A DNA stretch of 64,000 nt from Granulosicoccus sp964390335 (lineage in GTDB: Bacteria; Pseudomonadota; Gammaproteobacteria; Granulosicoccales; Granulosicoccaceae), in NCBI GenBank assembly GCA_964390335.1, contig CAYMHU010000009.1:55274-119273 (forward strand). Reading direction: 5' to 3'. The notes under the pieces are model-generated. The model did no database searches. It was not told where the DNA came from and was given only the letters and a program-made list of their open reading frames with translations. A program made the position numbers and the translations under genes. This document shows positions 36,703 to 45,540 of the stretch, in pieces. Numbering within the stretch: the stretch's first letter is position 1; each line of letters starts with the position of its first letter.

Positions 36703-37176
36703 ATGCGATATACCGCCCGGTTTTTACTGCTAGCAACAGCAATACTGTTACCACTGTCCGCCTACGCCGATTCGAATAAACTATCCCCGAATACGGATTT
36801 ATCGCCAAATGAAGTCGTACAAATCGTCATTACAGCACTGAAAACACACTCCGACAACAGCAATGATGGCATTGAAACCGTGTTCCGGTTTGCATCGCCG
36901 GGCAACAAAGCCGTTACCGGTCCCATCGAGCGGTTTACCCAAATGATTAAACGTGGCTTCCCAGATATGCTGAACCATCTACAAAGTGAAGTCAGTGAAA
37001 TACAAGTAGACGGAAACACTGCATTGCAAGCAGTGTGGTTAACCACTGTAACCGGCTCAAAGCATGGCTATATGTTCCAACTCGGGAAGCAAGCGGAAGG
37101 AGAATTCAAAGGTATGTGGATGACCGAAGCGGTGATGCCGTTACGCACCAACGCCCCGCAAGGCCAATCGATTTAA
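36703..37176 (+). CDS. DUF4864-like periplasmic protein
   Basis: A 157-residue protein with a Sec signal at 1-22 (…PLSAYA-DSN). The mature part (VVQIVITALKTH, then GIETVFRFASPGNKAVTGPIERFTQMIKRGF) resembles DUF4864, a small NTF2-like family of unknown role. It is divergent from the DUF1800 gene with a 100-bp gap and its stop overlaps the end of folD by four bases. No catalytic residues can be assigned. Confidence 0.72.
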   Translation: MRYTARFLLLATAILLPLSAYADSNKLSPNTDLSPNEVVQIVITALKTHSDNSNDGIETVFRFASPGNKAVTGPIERFTQMIKRGFPDMLNHLQSEVSEIQVDGNTALQAVWLTTVTGSKHGYMFQLGKQAEGEFKGMWMTEAVMPLRTNAPQGQSI

Positions 37177-38051
37177 ACGCTGGGCATGTCTACGTCGTGC
37201 TGACGGCACGCTTGCTGTAGCGTGTTATGTAACAAACACGCGATGGTCATAGGGCCAACTCCACCAGGTACCGGCGTAATCGCGCCGGCCACTTGCGATG
37301 CTGTGTCAAAATCAACGTCGCCGACTAACTTGTTTTTACCGTCTCTTTCTATACGGTTAATACCAACGTCAATCACTGCGGCACCAGCTTTAACCCAATC
37401 GCCCGGTATCATTTCAGGTCGTCCTACTGCCGCAACCAGAATGTCCGCAGTTTTGCATACATCTGCTAAATTCTGTGTACGTGAATGAGCTATGGTGACT
37501 GTGCAACTCTCTGCAAGTAATAGTGCAGCCATGGGTTTGCCCACGATATTCGAGCGCCCCACAACCACTGCATTAAGACCGCTCAAATCACCCAACCGAT
37601 CTTTGAGCATCATGATGCAACCCAGCGGGGTACACGGGACCACACCCTCACCGCCGGTGCTTAATAAACCAACGTTGGTGATATGAAAGCCATCAACATC
37701 CTTTTCATAATGGATGGCATCCAGCACCTTTGATTCATCTATGTGTTTTGGCAATGGCAATTGCACCAGGATTCCGTGAATAGAACTATCCGCGTTAAGT
37801 TCATGTACCAGTTGAAGAACTGTGTTTTCGTCAGTGTTTTCATCCAGCTTGTGCTCTACTGATTTCATCCCCACTTCCACGGTTTGACGGGCTTTATTAC
37901 GTACGTAAACCTGACTTGCAGGGTCTTCACCAACCAACACTACGGCCAGACCAGGTACCAAATTGTGCTGCTCTTTTAGTTTGCTGACCTGCGAAGTTAA
38001 TTTTTTACGCAAACCTGCAGCGAATGCTTTACCGTCGATTAGGTTACTCAT
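37173..38051 (-). CDS. folD: Methylenetetrahydrofolate dehydrogenase/cyclohydrolase
   Basis: A 292-residue bifunctional FolD. The substrate block ASQVYVRNKARQTVEVGM carries the catalytic lysine, GILVQLPLP is the family motif, GRSNIVGKPMAALLL starts the NADP site and TPVPGGVGPMTIACL is the C-terminal signature. It interconverts 5,10-methylene-THF, methenyl-THF and 10-formyl-THF in the cytoplasm. In this genome it can take the 10-formyl-THF made by Fhs (47309-48976) further down the C1 pathway, though it is transcribed apart from that cluster. Confidence 0.94.
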   Translation of the reverse strand: MSNLIDGKAFAAGLRKKLTSQVSKLKEQHNLVPGLAVVLVGEDPASQVYVRNKARQTVEVGMKSVEHKLDENTDENTVLQLVHELNADSSIHGILVQLPLPKHIDESKVLDAIHYEKDVDGFHITNVGLLSTGGEGVVPCTPLGCIMMLKDRLGDLSGLNAVVVGRSNIVGKPMAALLLAESCTVTIAHSRTQNLADVCKTADILVAAVGRPEMIPGDWVKAGAAVIDVGINRIERDGKNKLVGDVDFDTASQVAGAITPVPGGVGPMTIACLLHNTLQQACRQHDVDMPSV

Positions 38052-38181
38052 GAAAATGCTCTCTTGAAACGTTCTGTAATATTTGCTGGCTTAAACTGTG
38101 CAGTACGAGCCAGTAAGACCGGTACACGCCCGTCCAACTTTGCTGTATGTTAAAGCATAATGTCTGCTTGAGGTTACTATC

Positions 38182-38937
38182 ATGATCAAATGGATCAGCA
38201 AACCAGACGCCTACCAGATCGTTGCCATAACGCTACTGACGCTTAGCGCTTGCAGCAGCGACCCAGCCTCTGAGAGCGCAAACCTTACAAGCACCACCAC
38301 CGTTGAAGAGAACCCACCGCTAAGCTCTGACGCTAACGGACCAGTAGACGACGAACCGAGTTCAGTGAGCGCGGACACCCCCTCAAATGACTGGCCAATC
38401 ACCCAGCGCATAAAACAATTGATGGGGCGCACACTGATTCCATTGAATCAAGCCATCAATCAAGGCCAGACACTAACCATGCAACAAGAAAATTGTATTG
38501 GCGCATTTGACCCCGCGCTGGGTGAAGCGCTGTTGTCTATTGATTGCAAACAGCCGTTGGCAACCGGCGATGTTGCCATTTATATTGCAGCGGCAGGGTT
38601 TGAGCCTACGAACGGTTGTCACGCAGACTTATTTGCAAGTCAATACGATGCCTGCACAGTCGATTTTGCAGAAATCACGGTGACAACACTGTGGACACAA
38701 CCAACATTCGACAATGAACAACAGGCGCGTCGTCCTGTGCCGCTTGCAGGCGCATCAATCAGCTACGCCATGCAGTCAAATGTAATGACGATTGAAAATC
38801 TACCTGCAGCCTTAACAGGTAGGTTCAGTTGTGAATTCGATATTAACTCGCAGTTGGCCGCCAGCGAAAATCAAGCCCAAAACTGCGACCAACTACTGCA
38901 AGACCTAATCAGTTTGATCGATCTGCATTTATCTTAG
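38182..38937 (+). CDS. Hypothetical lipoprotein
   Basis: A 251-residue protein with a lipoprotein signal (lipobox LSAC at about residue 24). A Ser/Thr/Glu/Pro-rich linker of about 50 residues follows, then a folded domain with six cysteines (in NCIGAF, IDCKQP, GCHADL, ACTVDF, FSCEFD, NCDQLL) that probably forms disulfides in the periplasm. No family is recognised. The stop codon lies in the first of two 10-bp direct repeats (CTTAGGGTCT at 38933-38942 and 38950-38959). Confidence 0.7.
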   Translation: MIKWISKPDAYQIVAITLLTLSACSSDPASESANLTSTTTVEENPPLSSDANGPVDDEPSSVSADTPSNDWPITQRIKQLMGRTLIPLNQAINQGQTLTMQQENCIGAFDPALGEALLSIDCKQPLATGDVAIYIAAAGFEPTNGCHADLFASQYDACTVDFAEITVTTLWTQPTFDNEQQARRPVPLAGASISYAMQSNVMTIENLPAALTGRFSCEFDINSQLAASENQAQNCDQLLQDLISLIDLHLS

Positions 38938-38969
38938 GGTCTCATTTAACTTAGGGTCTGTTGTTAATA

Positions 38970-39434
38970 CTAATCGACTTGCTTTACGGGAATAGGCCGC
39001 GCTGCAGCAACTTTGCTGCGTTCAACGCTTATCATTAATACGCCGTTGTTCATGCTGGCACTTAAAGTGGACTCTTCGGCATCGTCAGCTAAGGCAATAA
39101 TACGTTTAAACTGTCCGTGGCGTCGCTCAGACTTCATGGAAGTCACGCTGGTATCGGTAGAGCGAGAGCCTTTCACTGTGAGTTCACCTCGATGAACACT
39201 AACATCGATATCGCTTAAACTGACTCCCGGTAAATCAATTAAATACCGGTATTCAGTGTCGCTTTGCAACGCATCAGTTGCCGGTACCCAATCGGCAGAC
39301 TCGCCTGTATTGGCGGTGGGGTTGACCCACTCTCCTTCAAACAATCGACCCAGTTCACGACCCAGTTCTTGCTGAATTTTCTGGATTCCATCAAAGTTAA
39401 TAAATTGATCTGCGCGGTACTGACTCATATTCAA
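38970..39434 (-). CDS. Hsp20 small heat-shock protein
   Basis: A 154-residue protein with an alpha-crystallin domain at about 50-145: YRYLIDLPGVSLSDIDVSVHRGELTVKGSR and the late GVLMISVER strand. A C-terminal IPV (residues near 148-150) serves as the I-x-V-type oligomer latch. It would hold unfolding proteins for refolding in the cytoplasm. It sits alone between the lipoprotein and glucokinase genes; no sigma-32 promoter could be defined. Confidence 0.9.
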   Translation of the reverse strand: MNMSQYRADQFINFDGIQKIQQELGRELGRLFEGEWVNPTANTGESADWVPATDALQSDTEYRYLIDLPGVSLSDIDVSVHRGELTVKGSRSTDTSVTSMKSERRHGQFKRIIALADDAEESTLSASMNNGVLMISVERSKVAAARPIPVKQVD

Positions 39435-39479
39435 ACCCTCACTGTGTATACCAAAATCCTAAGGGCCTTGGCCATTATT

Positions 39480-40445
39480 TCAAGGGTTGGGTAACAATGC
39501 TGATGCGCCGGTTAACGCGGGGTAAGGGTCATGGATCACAAAAGTTGGAATCGTTAACATTTCATCGCGCATGCGTCCCTTAGCCTCAAACCGAGTTCTG
39601 AATTGCGATTGATCGAGCAAGTCTCCGAGCTTCGGGACTATTCCGCCACCAATGTAAATCCCACCCCATGCACCCAGGGTTAACGCGAGATCGCCGGCGC
39701 AGGCGCCGAGTAGACCGCAAAACAGCTCAAGCGCCTCTACACAATGAGGATCCGATTGATCTAAGCCTGTTGATGTTACCTGGCTTGGTAAATATTCAGT
39801 CGCGGGCAATCCGTCCAGTTCACGCAAAGCGCAAACAATATTGACCAAGCCGGGGCCTGATAAAAATCGTTCGAATGACACATGGTGTCCAAATTTTTGT
39901 TGGAATTGTTTTAGTACCTGGAACTCTCGGTCACTGGATAGCGCAGCGGTGCAGTGCCCGCCTTCTGAGTGCAGTGGTATCCATTCATCTGAGCGCTCTG
40001 ATTTGACTAAGCCAGACACACCTAACCCTGTTCCGGGTCCGATGATGCCCAGGGCGCCCTCGACCTGTGGGGTTTTTGGCCCGATTTGACGATGTTGTGA
40101 TGGATCCAAGTGCGGTACCGACACCGCTAACGCCGTGAAATCGTTTACCACCGTCAGGGATTCAATACCAATATCGCGAGCAAGCTGATTTTTGGAAAAA
40201 GACCATTTGTCGTTGTTTGTGAATGAGACGAAGTCTTCGTTGACCCGAGTGGCAACGGCGAGCACAGAGGATGCTGGTTGGCAGGCATCGGTATCAGCAA
40301 GGTACTGACGGATCGCGTGGGCCATACTGTCGTATTCAGCCGCGGCATAGGTTTTGGGGTTATGTTGCCCACGCTCACGGTCCACCAACGCAAAGCGGGC
40401 ATTAGTGCCTCCGATATCCCCTACTAGTTGTTTTTTATGTGCCAA
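39480..40445 (-). CDS. glk: Glucokinase
   Basis: A 321-residue proteobacterial-type glucokinase. LVGDIGGTNARFAL is the ATP-binding phosphate-1 motif, VVNDFTALA contains the catalytic Asp, GPGTGLGVSGL and HSEGGHC are the sugar and ATP sites, and GGIYIGGGIVPKL is the adenosine block. It phosphorylates glucose to glucose-6-phosphate. Length equals E. coli Glk (321). It is downstream of the esterase gene on the same strand with a 66-bp gap and could be cotranscribed. Confidence 0.93.
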   Translation of the reverse strand: MAHKKQLVGDIGGTNARFALVDRERGQHNPKTYAAAEYDSMAHAIRQYLADTDACQPASSVLAVATRVNEDFVSFTNNDKWSFSKNQLARDIGIESLTVVNDFTALAVSVPHLDPSQHRQIGPKTPQVEGALGIIGPGTGLGVSGLVKSERSDEWIPLHSEGGHCTAALSSDREFQVLKQFQQKFGHHVSFERFLSGPGLVNIVCALRELDGLPATEYLPSQVTSTGLDQSDPHCVEALELFCGLLGACAGDLALTLGAWGGIYIGGGIVPKLGDLLDQSQFRTRFEAKGRMRDEMLTIPTFVIHDPYPALTGASALLPNP

Positions 40446-40511
40446 AACTATGAACTGCCCGGTATGTCAACTGCTTAGACCATCAATCCGCGAGCCTAAT
40501 ATTACGCGGCG

Positions 40512-42722
40512 CTATCGCGATATTATACGACGCAATGCATCATGATATCGGCTTCCCATTTCACGATATGCAGAAGATCCGAAATGAATACAGGAGCCTT
40601 GCCCGCATGGGTAGGCTGGCGGCACGAGATCATCGTGGTTACTCGACGCTGCAAAGCTGATTTTCGACGCAACATTACGGTGCACCTCGTCAACAATATT
40701 TTTTGTGAAGCCAAAAAGGCTAAAGGATCCACGGTGATCATTACCTTTCGACATGGTGCCCACCACCAGCGGTACTGCTGCATTAACTCCTCTGGCACCG
40801 ACTCCGCGCTGATCAACCAGTGCCTCGGTTCTAATACGATCGATCAACTTACGCAGGTTCTGTTCGTAGCGTGCAGCACAGTCATAGTTATTCGAATCGG
40901 CCTCGCCTTGATGCCACAATATTCCGCGTAACACACCTCGAGTTTCACGCAGGGTCATATTCAAGCGTGTTAAAGCACGATCGGCAAGCAGGGTTCCACT
41001 GAGGTAGGGTTCTGGTGTTGGCTCTGCATTCCAACCCAGTTCATCTGCGATACTCACGCAAAAACCGGTTGCACTCCATGCCGCTGGAACCAGATATATT
41101 TCTTGTGTTGTGTTTGGCAATGCCGCCTTTGCAAATGATAATCCCAAGCCGATAAAGCGCGCCTCTTTGCGCGGCTGTCCAGGAGCCCGCGGTTCGTGCA
41201 GGGGATCTTCTGCAACAATATAACGCGGTGAACTCACGTTAGATGATTCATCGGTAAAGCGCCATGGCTCATTGAATATGTTCGTGCTATTTGGCTGTAC
41301 GTTCAGCTGACGAATGCGCGCAGTTAATTCATCAGGCTCGCCCGGATTGGTTGCTTTAGCGAAAAGCTCGCTGGAACCTTCCATGTTACTTTGACCGATC
41401 AACAAGTACACATCTGGGGCACTGACCGGTTTCACATCAAAAACAAGTGTTTCGTTCGTTGGGCCTTGGCCATCATCGGCAGATAATGTAAACCGCCGCT
41501 CATGAAAATCGATGGGCGCGACACCCACACCTAGTTTTACAAATAAAATAGATCCAGACACATCGCCAGCCAAGTTTGATGGCTCAAACAGGTACGTGAC
41601 GTTGTCACCGTCTTGTTGATTTTCAGCCTGTAAAGACAGGTTCACAGCACGTGTATTGCCGGGTGCGCGTTGGATAGACAGTGGAATACTTAGCCAACTC
41701 TCATCGCCTTCTTGCAAACTATATCGCTTGGTATCAAGTGCTATGGCTAACTGATCTGAAGAACGCGTTGCGACATTGCGTTCTAATGTGAGTGTGGCCG
41801 GTGTGCTACGGTTGCCGTTAAAGTCAATCGCGACCACTTCATACCGGTAACGATTGCTGTCACTGATAGCTGATTCAAAGTAACTTTGTGCATCCAGCGT
41901 CGCAAGCACTTGACCATCGCGCTTTATTTCATAGCTCGCGACACCTTGATTATCGCTGGAGCGTTCCCAAAACAACTCGGCTGCTGTAGCTGAGTAATAA
42001 ACGCCCCGCAAATTCCCGGGAACCGTCGGGGACTCCATATCCGAGACAGGACTAGTCGATGCTGAACTAGCCGCACTGTTACCATTCGTATTGAGGGTCA
42101 ACTGAACAGGGTCACTGCTACGTCCAGCGGCGTCAAGTGCCGACAATGTATAAACATACTGACGATCTGGCTCCAAATTGGACTCAAAATAACTACGACC
42201 ATCTGTGTTCGTCAGGAGTTGATTATCACGTTTGAGTTCGTAGCGAATACCAGCTTTAGCAGATTGCGGTGCTAACCAGAAAAGTTCAGCCGCCGTTGCA
42301 GAGTACAGCTCGAATCTGAAATTTCTGGGAATCTCAGACGCAGCAATGGGATTGCTTGCTGATCCGCTTTCAACAATATTTACCGTGTTGCTACAAGCAC
42401 TGTACGCCGTCGTACCGTCTTGTTCGACAAATCCTGTTACACAATAACGTCCAGCCCCCGTGTCAAACAACAACGTGCTTTGCCCCGGTTGTATGCGCCT
42501 CGTTTTTATGTAGTTATTATCGATATACAGATTAAACCCACTTGCATTGGTGGGTTCCAGTAAACGGACCTGCACTTTGCCATCTGTGGTGTGGTTTGCT
42601 GAAATAACTGGGGCTTCTATGGCGCTGACAACGCCGGAACACACCGCAACGGCCAACGCAAAGAATAGCGCAACTATTCGTGCAACAGGAATCGCCGCTA
42701 ACAGCGGGAGTTTACGGAGCAT
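40512..42722 (-). CDS. Secreted sialate/acetylxylan-type esterase with fibronectin-III-like repeats
   Basis: A 736-residue secreted protein with a signal peptide at 1-36. Two fibronectin-III-like modules each contain the same decapeptide YSATAAELFW (about 137 and 241) and a repeated YFES strand, marking an internal duplication; a beta-rich segment follows at 325-435. The C-terminal SASA domain (carbohydrate esterase 6/DUF303 type, SGNH fold) has S445 in IGQSNMEG, WHQGEADSNNYD, and a late His in HFGSSAYREMG. It should remove acetyl groups from an extracellular glycan. Its neighbours, glucokinase downstream and the CBM-bearing DUF1800 protein further on, fit polysaccharide use. Confidence 0.85.
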   Translation of the reverse strand: MLRKLPLLAAIPVARIVALFFALAVAVCSGVVSAIEAPVISANHTTDGKVQVRLLEPTNASGFNLYIDNNYIKTRRIQPGQSTLLFDTGAGRYCVTGFVEQDGTTAYSACSNTVNIVESGSASNPIAASEIPRNFRFELYSATAAELFWLAPQSAKAGIRYELKRDNQLLTNTDGRSYFESNLEPDRQYVYTLSALDAAGRSSDPVQLTLNTNGNSAASSASTSPVSDMESPTVPGNLRGVYYSATAAELFWERSSDNQGVASYEIKRDGQVLATLDAQSYFESAISDSNRYRYEVVAIDFNGNRSTPATLTLERNVATRSSDQLAIALDTKRYSLQEGDESWLSIPLSIQRAPGNTRAVNLSLQAENQQDGDNVTYLFEPSNLAGDVSGSILFVKLGVGVAPIDFHERRFTLSADDGQGPTNETLVFDVKPVSAPDVYLLIGQSNMEGSSELFAKATNPGEPDELTARIRQLNVQPNSTNIFNEPWRFTDESSNVSSPRYIVAEDPLHEPRAPGQPRKEARFIGLGLSFAKAALPNTTQEIYLVPAAWSATGFCVSIADELGWNAEPTPEPYLSGTLLADRALTRLNMTLRETRGVLRGILWHQGEADSNNYDCAARYEQNLRKLIDRIRTEALVDQRGVGARGVNAAVPLVVGTMSKGNDHRGSFSLFGFTKNIVDEVHRNVASKISFAASSNHDDLVPPAYPCGQGSCIHFGSSAYREMGSRYHDALRRIISR

Positions 42723-42740
42723 TGATCTGGGTTTGCATTT

Positions 42741-42765
42741 TATCCTGTCGTAATTTTACAGGATA
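42741..42765 (-). terminator. Hairpin between fdsA and the esterase gene
   Basis: TATCCTGT (42741-42748) and ACAGGATA (42758-42765) form a perfect 8-bp stem with a 9-nt loop, 34 bp after the fdsA stop. No T tract follows on the minus strand, so it is at best a weak terminator or an mRNA 3' end stabiliser closing the oxalate/formate operon. Confidence 0.4.
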
Positions 42766-42798
42766 CGCCCATATGCCGCTGTTCCTAAACCACAGTGA

Positions 42799-45540
42799 TT
42801 AAGCCGCAGTGATGTTGACTGCGCAGTATTTGAACTCTGGAATTTTACCAAACGGATCCAGTGCTTCATTTGTAAGCAGATTCGCTGCAGCCTCGTGATA
42901 GCAAAACGGGATAAAAATTTCACCCTCACTGAGACCGGCATCCACTCGCGCTGTCGCCGTTATCTCACCACGTCGCGAAACCACTTTGACCTGACTGCCC
43001 GGATCAATATTTAATCCGGCAAGATCATCTGGATTCACCGTAATCACAGCTTCTGGCTCTACCGCATCCAGTACTTGCGAGCGACGAGTCATGGTGCCGG
43101 TATGCCAGTGCTCCAGTTGGCGTCCTGTCATCAGCACATAGGGATATTGCGCATCGGTCGTTTCATTCGCCGGGATTATCATTGCAGGTACCAGCTTTGC
43201 CTTACCCGATGGCGTAGGGAAACTTTCTTGAAATACCACTGACTGACCTGGATCGGATTCATCGGCACAGGGATAAGTTACCGAATCGGCCTGTTGTAAA
43301 CGTTCCCAACTGATTCCGGTGATACTGGTCATTGCCTGACGCATTTCCTCGTAGACTTCAGATACGTGACCGTAATGCCAATTAAGTCCAATTCGGTTTG
43401 CCAGCTGTTGCAAAATCCATAAATCCTGTTTTGCATCACCGGGTAATTCAACCGCTGCACGCCCCATTTGTACACGACGATCAGTGTTGGTCACTGTGCC
43501 GTCTTTTTCCGCCCAACCGGATGCGGGTAGCACGACGTCTGCAAACGCAGCGGTTTCAGTTAAAAACAAATCCTGAACCACCAAGTGATCTAGCGATGCC
43601 AATGCATCGCGAGCGTGATTCAGATTGGGATCGGACATAGCCGGGTTCTCGCCCATGACATACATGCCTCGAATGGTACCTTCCAATGCCGCATGCATTA
43701 TTTCGACGACGGTGAGGCCGGGCTTATCATCGAGTTGAGCACCCCAAAACTGACTAAAGCGTGCGTTGGCCTCGGCATTATCAACCCGCTGATAATCCGG
43801 AAACATCATCGGTATGAGGCCAGCATCGGATGCGCCTTGTACATTGTTTTGACCGCGCAGCGGGTGTAAACCCGTCCCGGGCCGACCAATCTGACCTGAG
43901 ATCATGCACAACGAGATTAGGCAGCGGGCATTATCGGTGCCATGAATGTGTTGCGATACACCCATACCCCAGAAAATCATTGACCCGTTTGATGTTGCAA
44001 ACAAGCGAGCCACTTCGCGTAAAGTTTCCGCCGGGATACCACACACAGCTTCCATTTTGTCAGGGCTGTAGTTTTCGACATTCGACTTCAGTAAGTCGTA
44101 GTCTTCCGTTCTGGTTTCGATGAAATCCTTATCGACTAAGTCTTCTTCTATGATGCAGTGCATCATTGCATTTAGCATAGCGACATCGGTATCGGGTTTA
44201 AATTGCAGCATGTAATCCGCATGGCGCGCTAGGTCCGTGATCCGCGGATCCATGACAATCAGCTTCTTGCCTGCTTTGGCAGCGTTTTTCATGAAAGTGG
44301 CCGCCACCGGGTGGTTGGCTGCAGGGTTCGCTCCGATAACAACAATGACGTCAGCCTCGGCAACGTCTGACACCTGATTCGATACCGCACCCGAACCCAC
44401 ACCCTCCAACAATGCCGCAACACTCGATGCGTGACATAAGCGTGTACAGTGATCAACGTTGTTATTCTCAAATCCCGTTCGGACCAATTTTTGAAACAGA
44501 TACGCTTCTTCATTACTGCCTTTTGCAGAACCGAATCCGCATAAGCCTGCCGGACCATGGTTTGCTTTAATATCGTTTAATCCCTTTGCAGCAAGATCGA
44601 GCGCCTCATCCCAACTTGCCTCACGAAACATTTTCGATGTATCAGCCGGGTCGTAAAACTCGTTAAGGCCTTTTGGTACGCCATCCTTACGGATTAAGGG
44701 TTTGGTTAGTCGCTCTGGGTGAGCAAGATAATCGAAACCGTAACGGCCTTTAACGCACAAGCGACTGTTGTTAGCCGGGCCATCACGACCTTCAACGTAT
44801 TGAATTTTATTGTCTTTAACATTGAATGTAAGTTGACAGCCAACGCCACAATACGGGCACACTGAATCAACCTTTTTATCAATCTCTTGCAATCCAACAT
44901 TATTAGCGGGCATCAGTGCACCCGTTGGGCATGCTTGTACGCACTCACCACAAGCAACGCAGGAGCTGGCGCCCATGTCATCACCCAAGTCGAAAACAAT
45001 TTCAGCATGATTACCGCGAAATGCCATGCCAATAACATCATTGACTTGCTCTTCACGACAGGCGCGTAAGCACCGCGTACACTGAATGCACGCATCCATG
45101 TTCACGGCAATAGCAGGGTGAGATAAATCTTGCTCAGGTTGAGTTCGGGACTCAAAGCGCGGCATCCCCACTTCCATTTTCCCGGACCAGAAGTCAAGTT
45201 CAGAGTGTCGCGTGTACTCAGTTTCCACCACATCAGACTGCAGTAATTCCAGCACCAACTTCTGAGATTTAACAGATCGGTCATTGCTGGTGTGAACTTT
45301 CATGCCGTCTGTTGGGGTTCTCACACACGATGGTTGCAGTACTCGTTCACCTTCTATTTCTACAACGCAGGCGCGGCAATTGCCGTCTGCGCGCAAGCCT
45401 TCCTTAAAACACAAATGCGGAATATCCACACCGGCTCGTTTGGCAGCTTGCAATATCGATTCACCGTTATACGCATCAATGACTTTGCCATTGAGCTCAA
45501 AGCTGATGGTGTCGATTACATCATCCGGATTCGCAGCCAT
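42799..45540 (-). CDS. fdsA: NAD-dependent formate dehydrogenase, catalytic (molybdenum) subunit
   Basis: A 913-residue molybdopterin enzyme. Residues 10-90 are a [2Fe-2S] ferredoxin (CFKEGLRADGNCRAC), 140-215 hold paired [4Fe-4S] clusters (CIQCTRCLRAC, CVACGECVQACP), CPYCGVGC near 230 is the MopB cluster, and C369 in HCTRLCHASS is the Mo-ligating cysteine (no selenocysteine). The last 120 residues (TGRQLEHWHTGTMTRRS) bind the pterin dinucleotide. It oxidises formate to CO2 and passes electrons to the FdsGB fusion for NAD reduction. Start and stop overlap with that gene (TAATG). Confidence 0.92.
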   Translation of the reverse strand: MAANPDDVIDTISFELNGKVIDAYNGESILQAAKRAGVDIPHLCFKEGLRADGNCRACVVEIEGERVLQPSCVRTPTDGMKVHTSNDRSVKSQKLVLELLQSDVVETEYTRHSELDFWSGKMEVGMPRFESRTQPEQDLSHPAIAVNMDACIQCTRCLRACREEQVNDVIGMAFRGNHAEIVFDLGDDMGASSCVACGECVQACPTGALMPANNVGLQEIDKKVDSVCPYCGVGCQLTFNVKDNKIQYVEGRDGPANNSRLCVKGRYGFDYLAHPERLTKPLIRKDGVPKGLNEFYDPADTSKMFREASWDEALDLAAKGLNDIKANHGPAGLCGFGSAKGSNEEAYLFQKLVRTGFENNNVDHCTRLCHASSVAALLEGVGSGAVSNQVSDVAEADVIVVIGANPAANHPVAATFMKNAAKAGKKLIVMDPRITDLARHADYMLQFKPDTDVAMLNAMMHCIIEEDLVDKDFIETRTEDYDLLKSNVENYSPDKMEAVCGIPAETLREVARLFATSNGSMIFWGMGVSQHIHGTDNARCLISLCMISGQIGRPGTGLHPLRGQNNVQGASDAGLIPMMFPDYQRVDNAEANARFSQFWGAQLDDKPGLTVVEIMHAALEGTIRGMYVMGENPAMSDPNLNHARDALASLDHLVVQDLFLTETAAFADVVLPASGWAEKDGTVTNTDRRVQMGRAAVELPGDAKQDLWILQQLANRIGLNWHYGHVSEVYEEMRQAMTSITGISWERLQQADSVTYPCADESDPGQSVVFQESFPTPSGKAKLVPAMIIPANETTDAQYPYVLMTGRQLEHWHTGTMTRRSQVLDAVEPEAVITVNPDDLAGLNIDPGSQVKVVSRRGEITATARVDAGLSEGEIFIPFCYHEAAANLLTNEALDPFGKIPEFKYCAVNITAA

